A stretch of DNA of 5,868 bases from an uncultured Pseudomonas sp. (GTDB lineage Bacteria > Pseudomonadota > Gammaproteobacteria > Pseudomonadales > Pseudomonadaceae): positions 1-5,868 of the forward strand of contig CAMPJN010000254.1 of assembly GCA_946886875.1 (NCBI GenBank), given 5' to 3'. The position numbers were made by a program, and so were the translations under genes. Each line of letters starts with the position of its first letter. The first letter of the stretch is position 1. Below the pieces are notes generated by a model. It saw nothing but the letters and a program-made list of their open reading frames with translations. It did not search any database and was not told where the DNA came from. Positions 1 to 5,107 of this stretch are shown here, piece after piece.

Positions 1-341
1 CCGGTGCCGCGCAGCGGCTTCATCTTCACCAGGTTGAGGCTGGTCGGCACGTACAACGAGTGCACGTACTCGCCAAATTTCATTACCTGCACCCCGCCCA
101 CGGCGACGTCGGCGGAGCGGCGCAGCAGGTTGAACATGCTGATACGGGTGTAACGGGCGAAACGCTCGTTGATCATCTCCAGGGTCGGCATGCGTCCACG
201 AACGATGCGGTCCTGGCTGGTCAGGTCATATTGTTTGACGCTGCCCGGCTCCGCCACATCATCGGTATCGACCAAGCCGTCGTCGACGCCATGCAGCAGC
301 GCATCGATTTCATCCTGGGACAGCAGGTCTTGCACAGCCAT
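1..341 (-). CDS. fliM: Flagellar motor switch protein FliM, N-terminal part (truncated by window edge)
   Basis: FliM is the C-ring (switch complex) protein that binds phosphorylated CheY and sets the direction of flagellar rotation. My translation from the ATG at 341-339 gives 113 residues before the window ends, about a third of the usual 320-330. The N-terminal segment, residues 6-16 (LLSQDEIDALL), is the conserved CheY-P binding peptide. A variable acidic linker follows (about residues 19-33). The start of the middle domain is visible, with conserved stretches RIVRGRMPTLEMINERFAR (about 45-63) and MKFGEYVHSLYVPTS. No stop or frameshift is seen. The start is fixed by the CheY-binding peptide and by an AGGAG ribosome site at 352-348, 6 nt upstream. 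The gene begins 13 nt after the fliL stop, so it is surely co-transcribed with fliL from the promoter near 940. Confidence 0.97.
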   Translation of the reverse strand, partial: MAVQDLLSQDEIDALLHGVDDGLVDTDDVAEPGSVKQYDLTSQDRIVRGRMPTLEMINERFARYTRISMFNLLRRSADVAVGGVQVMKFGEYVHSLYVPTSLNLVKMKPLRGT

Positions 342-354
342 GGTCGGCTCCTGA

Positions 355-882
355 CTACTGCAACACTAAATTAGTAAACAACACACGTTCTATTGCCACC
401 TTGCCGGTTTCCTTCTGGGCCAGCTCCTGCACGCTGGCGGTGGCTTGCTGCAGCAGCATTTCCTTGCCCACCGGGGTGGTCAGGGCTTCGAAATCCTGAC
501 TGGAAAACAACATCACCAAACGGTTGCGCAGCACTGGCATATGCACCTTGAGCGCATCCAGTGCGACCTGATCGCGGGCCATCAAGGCCACGCTGACCTG
601 CATATAGCGGGCACGGCCCTTGTGCTTGAAATTGACCACAAAAGCCGGCATCAGCTCTTCGTATATCGCCGGTTGTTTGACCGGCACGGCGCTGGTCGCG
701 GCTTCCTCGGCTTTGGCCTCGCTCTTCGCCGCGCTCTTGTGCAGAACGAACCAGGTACCGCCAACGGAAAGGCCCACAGCCAGGAGCAGAACCACCACGA
801 TCAGGATAATCACTTTCATTTTGCCGGCCGGCTTGACCACCTCTACTGGCGCGGTATCTTGCGGCGCGTTTTTCTTAGCCAT
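355..882 (-). CDS. fliL: Flagellar basal body-associated protein FliL
   Basis: FliL is a single-pass inner-membrane protein that forms a ring around the stator units and supports torque and motor function. The 175-residue product shows a short charged cytoplasmic N-terminus (MAKKNAPQD, with Lys17, Lys21 and Lys23 before the membrane). A strongly hydrophobic segment at about residues 24-47 follows, then an Ala/Lys/Glu linker (about 50-70). The conserved periplasmic FliL domain spans about residues 73-175 and includes YEELMPAFVVNF and the family-typical C-terminal end VLFTNLVLQ. Length is normal. The ATG at 882 is preceded only by a weak GGA-type ribosome site. The leader from the predicted sigma-54 start is about 40 nt. 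fliL is the first gene of the transcript that continues into fliM. Confidence 0.96.
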   Translation of the reverse strand: MAKKNAPQDTAPVEVVKPAGKMKVIILIVVVLLLAVGLSVGGTWFVLHKSAAKSEAKAEEAATSAVPVKQPAIYEELMPAFVVNFKHKGRARYMQVSVALMARDQVALDALKVHMPVLRNRLVMLFSSQDFEALTTPVGKEMLLQQATASVQELAQKETGKVAIERVLFTNLVLQ

Positions 883-932
883 GCCAATAATCCGTCGTTT
901 CTCGCAGCTCTATTCGCTTTCAAAGGGTTAGC

Positions 933-948
933 AGCAAGTGTTATGCCA
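933..948 (-). promoter_or_regulatory. Predicted sigma-54 (-24/-12) promoter for fliL-fliM
   Basis: On the minus strand the sequence TGGCATAACACTTGCT reads as a -24/-12 element. GG lies at 947-946 and GC at 935-934, with exactly 10 nt between them, as RpoN promoters require. TGGCA and TTGC match the consensus. Transcription would start near 922, giving a leader of about 40 nt before the fliL ATG at 882. Pseudomonas fliL operons are known to depend on RpoN and the activator FleQ; FleQ control here is inference, and I did not identify its binding site. Confidence 0.85.
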
Positions 949-1023
949 GCTTATGAACTATTGCTGCCGTGGCAAGCACAACCAGCAAAACAGACGAAGG
1001 GCGCATTTGCGCCGATCGCGGCA

Positions 1024-1045
1024 TCTGGTGGCTCGACCACCCAGA
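1024..1045 (-). repeat. Small stem-loop downstream of the fliK terminator
   Basis: On the plus strand TCTGGTGG pairs with CCACCCAGA, giving 8 base pairs with one bulged C and a 5-nt loop (CTCGA). It lies 13 nt beyond the main hairpin in the direction of fliK transcription. It could be a second backup terminator arm, but no T-run follows, so its role is unknown. Confidence 0.45.
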
Positions 1046-1058
1046 AGACCCCCTGAAA

Positions 1059-1098
1059 GCACCTCGCCCGCGCCTCTTACGAGGAGCGGGCGAGGTGC
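1059..1098 (-). terminator. Strong hairpin, probable terminator of the fliK transcript
   Basis: A perfect 13-bp inverted repeat (1059-1071 with 1086-1098) continues past one G-A mismatch into 4 more pairs (1073-1076 with 1081-1084). It closes on a 4-nt TTAC loop. The stem is very GC-rich, and the last minus-strand base is followed at once by TTTC. The T-tract is short, so intrinsic termination is likely but not certain. The plus-strand exit also has a short TTT (1101-1103), so it could act in both directions. Its position, about 90 nt after the fliK stop and upstream of a new sigma-54 promoter, supports a transcript boundary. Confidence 0.65.
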
Positions 1099-1126
1099 AG
1101 TTTAGATCAGTGCAAGTAACGACTAC

Positions 1127-1188
1127 AGCGCTAACCGAGCAAGCAGGCCGGATTAGTCGGCTTGCGCGCTTGAGGCCCCGTTAGCGCT
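1127..1188 (-). repeat. Inverted repeat beginning in the fliK stop codon
   Basis: AGCGCTAAC at 1127-1135 is the exact reverse complement of 1180-1188, and the right arm overlaps the fliK stop codon (1189-1187). Inside it a second repeat, GCAAGC/GCTTGC (1139-1144 with 1160-1165), can form a nested stem. In the RNA this would be a branched structure directly after the coding region. It has no T-run, so I do not call it a terminator. It may protect the 3' end of the mRNA or be chance in GC-rich DNA. Confidence 0.5.
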
Positions 1189-2458
1189 AGGCGTAATAAT
1201 CGACCATGCCACGCCCCTCGGCGAGCGAACCCTTGTTCAGCTCAACGCTATGCCCAACCACCGTTTCGTCGAGGCCGTCCGCCAGCCCATCGTCGGCATT
1301 GCCACGCCCCCTGCCCTCGCCGTCCTGACCCTGCCAGCCACGGCTAAGCGACTGGTCGGAAACGTTCACATCGAGCGTGTCCATACCCTGCTGGGCGAAC
1401 AGCTCGCGCAGGCGATGCATCTGTCCCTCCAACGCCTCGCGCACGTTGGCGTTAGGGCTTGCGAAGGTCACCTGGGTTTGTTCCTGGTTCATGTTGATCC
1501 GCACTTCGAGGCGCCCCAGTTCGGCCGGGTCGAGCTGGATCTCGGCGGACTTGAGGTTCTGACTGGACAACCACATCACCCGGTCGACCACCGCCTCGCT
1601 CCAGCCGCCCTGCTGCATCGGCACCGGCGCTCCCGGTACCAGCGGCGCGCGCGCGGCCAACGTGGCCTGCTGGCCGATCGCCTGGCTCAGGGCGCTGAGC
1701 TTGCTGACGAAATTTTCCGGCCGGCTATCGGCCGAACTTTCCTTGAGCGCTTCAAGCCCTTCCGCGGTGAGTTCGAGCAATGGCACTTCGCCCGCCTCGC
1801 TCGCTTCCGGCTCCAGTTGCAGGGTACCCATCGCGGCCATGGCGCTGGCGAAGCCCTGCCCGGCATTCTGCGTCGCCTGACTGGCTTGCGCGGCTGGCGT
1901 GTTCAGCGCGGCCGCATCGGCCTTGCCCATCTCAAGCGCCAGCTTCACCGCCGGCAATTGATTGAGCGCATCGATATCCGCATCGAAGCTCGCCTCGGTC
2001 ATGCTCGCCGGCCCCGAACTGAGCAAACTGCCGCCAGCCGCCAGGGCCTGGGATTCGCCCTCCCCCTCAAGCAGCAACTCGCCATCGAGCCCGGTAGCCG
2101 TGTCCATCCCGGCCTGGGGGTTCATGCCCAGCAATAGCAGCGGGTCCAGGGCAGGCTCTTGCAGCGCCGGATCGGTCGGCAACGGATTGCCGCTATCGGC
2201 AACAACCGGTTGTTCGGCGGCAGTCTCAACCTTGGCGGCGGGCTCGTCCGCGGGCGCGGTTTGCTCGTCACGGCCAGACTTGGCAGACGCTTCGCTACGT
2301 TCGGAGGCTTTCGCCTGGCGCTCTTTCGCATACACCTGAGCGAAGCTGGAAGCGTCATTCCTGCGCGGTTCCGGGGCTTTTTCAGGGGCCTTGGCCGCGG
2401 CGCTTTTCGGCCTTATTTCAGGTGCCGACTTGAGGAGCAGATCGGGAGCAACGGACAT
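1187..2458 (-). CDS. fliK: Flagellar hook-length control protein FliK
   Basis: FliK is exported through the flagellar export apparatus, measures hook length, and switches the export gate (FlhB) from rod/hook to filament substrates. The 423-residue product has the family layout. A long, low-complexity, probably disordered N-terminal and middle region (about 1-275) is rich in Ala, Glu, Pro and Gln. The compact C-terminal Flg_hook domain (about 280-366) contains the signature LDPAELGRLEVRI at about 309-321 and the helix EALEGQMHRLRELFAQQG. A Gly/Asp-rich tail of about 55 residues follows, ending MVDYYA. I chose the ATG at 2458 (MSVAPDLLLK) because it has a CGGAGA ribosome site 6 nt upstream and lies downstream of a sigma-54 promoter. 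The frame stays open up to 2524, but that would put coding sequence across the promoter. The disordered part evolves fast, so the C-terminal domain carries the identification. Confidence 0.94.
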   Translation of the reverse strand: MSVAPDLLLKSAPEIRPKSAAAKAPEKAPEPRRNDASSFAQVYAKERQAKASERSEASAKSGRDEQTAPADEPAAKVETAAEQPVVADSGNPLPTDPALQEPALDPLLLLGMNPQAGMDTATGLDGELLLEGEGESQALAAGGSLLSSGPASMTEASFDADIDALNQLPAVKLALEMGKADAAALNTPAAQASQATQNAGQGFASAMAAMGTLQLEPEASEAGEVPLLELTAEGLEALKESSADSRPENFVSKLSALSQAIGQQATLAARAPLVPGAPVPMQQGGWSEAVVDRVMWLSSQNLKSAEIQLDPAELGRLEVRINMNQEQTQVTFASPNANVREALEGQMHRLRELFAQQGMDTLDVNVSDQSLSRGWQGQDGEGRGRGNADDGLADGLDETVVGHSVELNKGSLAEGRGMVDYYA

Positions 2459-2464
2459 GGATAG

Positions 2465-2470
2465 TCTCCG
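2465..2470 (-). promoter_or_regulatory. Ribosome binding site that fixes the fliK start
   Basis: CGGAGA on the minus strand lies 6 nt before the ATG at 2458. It supports this start over an upstream in-frame codon at 2524, which would also lie upstream of the predicted transcription start near 2486. Confidence 0.75.
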
Positions 2471-2496
2471 TTCGGTATGGGTCGTAACGGAGAGAT

Positions 2497-2513
2497 TGCA
2501 AAGGCTGGGCCAA
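2497..2513 (-). promoter_or_regulatory. Predicted sigma-54 (-24/-12) promoter for fliK
   Basis: The minus strand reads TTGGCCCAGCCTTTGCA. GG at 2511-2510 and GC at 2499-2498 are separated by exactly 10 nt, and TTGGC and TTTGCA both match the RpoN consensus well. Transcription would start near 2486, leaving a leader of about 28 nt before the ATG at 2458 that includes the ribosome site. This gives fliK its own start independent of hptB upstream. FleQ is the expected activator in Pseudomonas (inference). Confidence 0.88.
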
Positions 2514-2547
2514 GATGCCGGCAAGGGCGTTTTGAAATTCGACAGCT

Positions 2548-2580
2548 AGCGCTCGACGACCGGAGCGCACCGAGAGCGCT
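2548..2580 (-). repeat. Inverted repeat just after hptB, possible weak terminator
   Basis: AGCGCTC at 2548-2554 is the reverse complement of GAGCGCT at 2574-2580, with 19 nt between the arms. It starts 2 nt beyond the hptB stop codon. Downstream on the minus strand comes AGCTGTCGAATTTC, which lacks a clear T-tract. It may end or attenuate the hptB transcript before the fliK promoter, but the 7-bp stem with a large loop is only moderate evidence. Confidence 0.4.
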
Positions 2581-2582
2581 TG

Positions 2583-2936
2583 CTATATCCGGTAACGCTG
2601 ACGCTCGGATTTCAGCAGGATGCGCACAATGGCGAATTCGCGCTCGACTTGCTCGATCAGCTCCGGCGCCTCGGCCAGCAGCTCGCGGCGGCCGACCTCT
2701 TCGAGGTGTTTGCACAGGTTCGCCAGCATCAGCGCGCCCATATTGCTGCAACTGCCTTTGAAGCTGTGCGCGGCCAAACGCAGATTCTGCGCATCGCCCG
2801 CCCGCTCGGCCTGGCGCAACAGGCGCAGGCGTTCTTCGGAGTCGGCCAGAAAAGTATCCAGCAACACCGGATACTCGTCTTCCATGACGTCCTGCAATGC
2901 AGCCAGAACAGCGCTATCTAGATGAATATCGGACAA
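2583..2936 (-). CDS. hptB: Histidine phosphotransfer protein HptB
   Basis: HptB is a cytoplasmic single-domain Hpt protein that carries phosphate from hybrid sensor kinases to a response regulator. In P. aeruginosa its donors include PA1611 and SagS, and its target is HsbR. The 117-residue product is one four-helix Hpt domain with the signature AAHSFKGSCSNMGA at 55-68, where His57 is the phosphate acceptor and Lys60-Gly61 follow as usual. The length matches the P. aeruginosa protein. The start is a TTG at 2936-2934, supported by GGGGAG 7 nt upstream; the next in-frame ATG is residue 18, inside the first helix. It lies 30 nt after the hsbR stop, so the two are very likely co-transcribed, and its expected partner is HsbR. 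A different Hpt protein is possible but unlikely given the motif and neighbours. Confidence 0.93.
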   Translation of the reverse strand: MSDIHLDSAVLAALQDVMEDEYPVLLDTFLADSEERLRLLRQAERAGDAQNLRLAAHSFKGSCSNMGALMLANLCKHLEEVGRRELLAEAPELIEQVEREFAIVRILLKSERQRYRI

Positions 2937-2943
2937 GGGGTCG

Positions 2944-2949
2944 CTCCCC
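2944..2949 (-). promoter_or_regulatory. Ribosome binding site supporting the TTG start of hptB
   Basis: GGGGAG on the minus strand lies 7 nt before the TTG at 2936. No in-frame ATG lies between it and codon 18, so the site decides the start. A strong site may offset the weak TTG codon. Confidence 0.7.
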
Positions 2950-2966
2950 GAACAGAAGGCGTCGGA

Positions 2967-4658
2967 TTATGCCTCAGCAGACCATGAAAACTCCACGCTA
3001 ACCCCCCGTCCGTCGTCGGCCAAAGTGCAGCGTTCGCTCAATTGGCGAATCAGGGTCATGCCCCGACCGAACAATCTACCGGCATGTAACTGCTGATCGA
3101 GGATAGCCTGCCTGTCGAAACCCGCGCCGCTGTCCTCGACCCTGACGATCAAGCGTCCACCCATGGGTTCGGGCAGCAGTTGCAGGTGAAAGCGCACATA
3201 GCCATCGCCGACCTTGGTCAGACGCTCGCTGCGTTGCCGGTAGTACTCGGCAAAACCTTCGGCATTGCGTTTGAGCGCCGAATCCAGCCCCAGCACGCCA
3301 TGCTCCAGTGCGTTCGAGTAAAGTTCGGCGAGTACGCTGAACAGCGCTCCGCCCTGGGGACGCAAGCCCTGCACTTCGAGTAGCAGTTGCAGCAGGAACG
3401 GCAGCGGGTTGAAGCGCTGCAAGGTCTCGCCGCGGAATTCGAAACTGGCCGACCAGTCCAGCGGGCTGCTCTGGCCGCTATCGGCAAAGCGCAGCGGCGG
3501 ACGATTGAGCAGGGCCTCGTTGACCATGCTGACTTCCACCAGACTGACATCGTCCTGCGGCTCGCCGCTGAAGTGGGTCAGCGCCTGGCGTATCTCGTCG
3601 AACAGCTGCTGTGGCTCGCGGTTATTGGCGAACACCTCGAGCAAACGCGCTTCGCCAAACAGCTCGTCCTGCTCGTTGGGCGCCTCCAGCACGCCATCCG
3701 AGAGCAGGATGACCCGGTCGCCGGGCTGCATCGGATAGACTTCGCAGCGGTCGTTGAACTGCGCCGGTTCCAGGATGCCCAGCGGCAGATGCCGCGATAC
3801 CAGGGCCGTACGCCCGCCAGAATGGAGCAGGTAGCCATCGGGCAGGCCGCCATTCCATACCTCGATCACATGACGCTGGAAGCTCAGGTTGAACACGGTT
3901 GCGCAGCAGAACACCCCCACCGGCAGAATGTGTTTGAGCTTGGCATTCAGTTCACGAAGGATTTCCGCCAGGCAATGGCCCTTGGCGGTCATGCCATAGA
4001 ACACCTCGGCCAGCGGCATGGCACCGATTGCCGCCGGCAAACCGTGGCCGGTGAAATCGCCGAGCAGCACGTGCATGCCGCCCGAGGGCTTGTAGGCGGC
4101 CAGCAACAGATCGCCATTGAACAGCGCATAGGGCGATTGCAGGTAACGGATATTCGGCGCGGCCAGGCAGCCGGAATGCGCCACCTTATCGAACACCGCC
4201 TTGGCCACACGTTGCTCGGTGAGCAGGTGTTCGTTGTGCTTGGCGATCAGGTCGCGCTGCCGCAATACCGTCTCCTGCAAGCGGCGCAGGCGATCCATGG
4301 CATTGATCTTGGCTTCGAGAATCACCCGGTTGTAGGGTTTGGCGAGAAAGTCGTCGCCGCCGGCTTCCAGACAACGAACCAGCGCTTCGCCTTCGGTCAG
4401 CGAGGTGAGAAAGATGATCGGCACCAACGCCTCGCCAGCCATCTGCTTGATCCGCCGCGCGGCTTCAAAGCCATCCATCAGCGGCATCAAGGCGTCCATC
4501 AGCACCAGCTGCGGACGCTCCTGTTCGAACAGCGCGACCGCCTCCAGGCCATTTGCCGCGGTCAGGGTGCGATGGCCCTGACGGCTGACGATAGTCGACA
4601 ACAACATGCGATCGGCCGCGTTGTCCTCGGCGATCAGAATGGACAGACTCGCGGGCAT
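2967..4658 (-). CDS. hsbR: Response regulator with PP2C phosphatase and HATPase kinase domains, HsbR
   Basis: HsbR receives phosphate from HptB and controls the phosphorylation state of the STAS protein HsbA. The 563 residues hold three modules. A receiver domain (about 5-122) has the acidic pocket Glu11-Asp12, phospho-acceptor Asp55, Thr85 and Lys107. A helical, probably coiled-coil linker follows (about 123-160). A PP2C/SpoIIE-type phosphatase domain (about 165-378) keeps the metal-binding acidic sites: Asp183 in FNGD, Asp201 in GDFTGHG, Asp321 in LLSDG and Asp369-Asp370 in PQDDVS. A C-terminal GHKL/HATPase domain of the RsbW/SpoIIAB anti-sigma kinase type (about 400-563) has the N-box ELYSNALEHG (Asn449), G1 box EDSGAGFD (508-515) and the glycine motif GRGMTL. 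All key residues are present, so both opposing activities look intact. The start follows the hsbA stop by 14 nt with only a weak GGA-type ribosome site, suggesting translational coupling. Confidence 0.94.
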   Translation of the reverse strand: MPASLSILIAEDNAADRMLLSTIVSRQGHRTLTAANGLEAVALFEQERPQLVLMDALMPLMDGFEAARRIKQMAGEALVPIIFLTSLTEGEALVRCLEAGGDDFLAKPYNRVILEAKINAMDRLRRLQETVLRQRDLIAKHNEHLLTEQRVAKAVFDKVAHSGCLAAPNIRYLQSPYALFNGDLLLAAYKPSGGMHVLLGDFTGHGLPAAIGAMPLAEVFYGMTAKGHCLAEILRELNAKLKHILPVGVFCCATVFNLSFQRHVIEVWNGGLPDGYLLHSGGRTALVSRHLPLGILEPAQFNDRCEVYPMQPGDRVILLSDGVLEAPNEQDELFGEARLLEVFANNREPQQLFDEIRQALTHFSGEPQDDVSLVEVSMVNEALLNRPPLRFADSGQSSPLDWSASFEFRGETLQRFNPLPFLLQLLLEVQGLRPQGGALFSVLAELYSNALEHGVLGLDSALKRNAEGFAEYYRQRSERLTKVGDGYVRFHLQLLPEPMGGRLIVRVEDSGAGFDRQAILDQQLHAGRLFGRGMTLIRQLSERCTLADDGRGVSVEFSWSAEA

Positions 4659-4672
4659 GTCAGGAGTCCGAC

Positions 4673-4978
4673 TCAGGCGATCTGGAATAGCTGTTCGAAA
4701 TTGGAGATAGCGAGAATCTTGCGCACGTCCGGGTTGCAGTTGAGCAGACGTATCTGCGACTGGTCGCCACCGGCGTGATCGCGCAGCAGCAACAACATGC
4801 CGAGCGCCGAACTGTCGAGGTAGGTGGTGCCTTTGAGGTCGACGATATAGCTCTTCGGCGTGGTATTGACCCGCTCGTAGGCGTCACGAAACTCCTGGTG
4901 CGCGCCAAAATCGAAGCGCCCTTGTATCACTATGGTCAACTCTTGCCCATCGGATGATGGCAGCGAGGTGATGGCCAT
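4673..4978 (-). CDS. hsbA: STAS-domain anti-sigma factor antagonist HsbA
   Basis: HsbA is a small cytoplasmic STAS protein of the SpoIIAA/RsbV type. In P. aeruginosa the unphosphorylated form binds the anti-sigma factor FlgM and so frees FliA, and the phosphorylated form acts with the diguanylate cyclase HsbD. The 101-residue product is a complete STAS domain. The core motif YLDSSALGMLLLL is at 53-65; Ser56, directly after Asp55, aligns with the phosphoserine of SpoIIAA. Beta strands before it (TIVIQGRFDF, YIVDLKG) and the C-terminal helix (NFEQLFQIA) fit the fold. The ATG at 4978 has a very strong ribosome site, AAAGGAG, 6 nt upstream. hsbR follows after 14 nt and encodes the matching phosphatase and kinase. 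The name rests on the motif and the hsbR-hptB neighbourhood. Confidence 0.92.
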   Translation of the reverse strand: MAITSLPSSDGQELTIVIQGRFDFGAHQEFRDAYERVNTTPKSYIVDLKGTTYLDSSALGMLLLLRDHAGGDQSQIRLLNCNPDVRKILAISNFEQLFQIA

Positions 4979-4984
4979 GAACTA

Positions 4985-4991
4985 CTCCTTT
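4985..4991 (-). promoter_or_regulatory. Strong ribosome binding site of hsbA
   Basis: AAAGGAG on the minus strand, 6 nt before the ATG at 4978, is the best match to the anti-Shine-Dalgarno in the window. It contrasts with the weak site of the next gene, hsbR, and would favour an excess of HsbA over HsbR. Confidence 0.8.
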
Positions 4992-5041
4992 ATCCAGCGA
5001 GACAGTCGACGACGCGCCTGGTCAGCAGCCGGTCCGCTGCG

Positions 5042-5051
5042 CTTGGCCAAG
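5042..5051. repeat. 10-bp perfect palindrome in the hsbA leader region
   Basis: CTTGGCCAAG lies in the 129-bp gap between fliJ and hsbA, about 64 bp upstream of the hsbA ATG. A short inverted repeat, GCAGC/GCTGC (5025-5029 with 5036-5040), lies beside it. It could be an operator or chance. I found no -24/-12 element and no convincing sigma-28 or sigma-70 promoter in this gap, and no terminator after fliJ. Confidence 0.3.
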
Positions 5052-5107
5052 TGCGTAATCCGCATCATGAAGATGTAGCACCCAGAACCGCTAACGGCAA
5101 CTGCCAA

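Larger units (their letters stand above)
883..1186 (-). other. fliK-fliL intergenic region
   Basis: These 304 bases carry no plausible gene. Reading with transcription, they hold an inverted repeat that starts in the fliK stop codon (1188-1127), a strong hairpin that probably ends the fliK transcript (1098-1059), a weaker hairpin (1045-1024), about 75 nt with no clear structure, and then the sigma-54 promoter of fliL (948-933). Short open frames across it on the plus strand have no recognisable protein features and are not called. Confidence 0.8.

Noticed and set aside
961..977. Small dyad TGCC-GT-GGCA upstream of the fliL promoter as an activator site
   Set aside because: The arms are 4 bp, it is very close to the -24 element, and it does not match a site I know for FleQ.
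445..1056. Plus-strand open frame of 203 codons opposite fliL and the fliK-fliL gap
   Set aside because: It is the antisense of FliL, whose membrane segment and conserved C-terminus are clear, and it crosses the predicted promoter and nearly reaches the terminator. No domain is recognisable.
1059..1098. Possible Pseudomonas REP element, because the right arm contains AGGAGCGGGC as in many REP sequences
   Set aside because: Only about 10 bases resemble REP. The rest of the palindrome differs, and there is no second copy or inverted pair in the window. A terminator explains it better.
1250..2137. Open frame of 295 codons on the plus strand opposite fliK
   Set aside because: Arg/His/Leu-rich antisense shadow of fliK with no domain. 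The C-terminal Flg_hook motif proves the minus strand is coding.
2459..2524. N-terminal extension of FliK by 22 codons
   Set aside because: It spans the sigma-54 promoter at 2513-2497 and the predicted start near 2486, while the ATG at 2458 has a good ribosome site.
3387..4778. Long open frame (463 codons) on the plus strand opposite hsbR and part of hsbA
   Set aside because: It mirrors the well-supported minus-strand genes. Its His/Gln/Arg-rich composition is typical of the antisense of high-GC codons, and it shows no recognisable domain.
5072..5100. Sigma-70-like TTGCCG - 17 nt - TACATC upstream of hsbA on the minus strand
   Set aside because: The spacing is right, but the -35 matches only 4 of 6 and the -10 only 3 of 6 consensus bases, which is easily chance.
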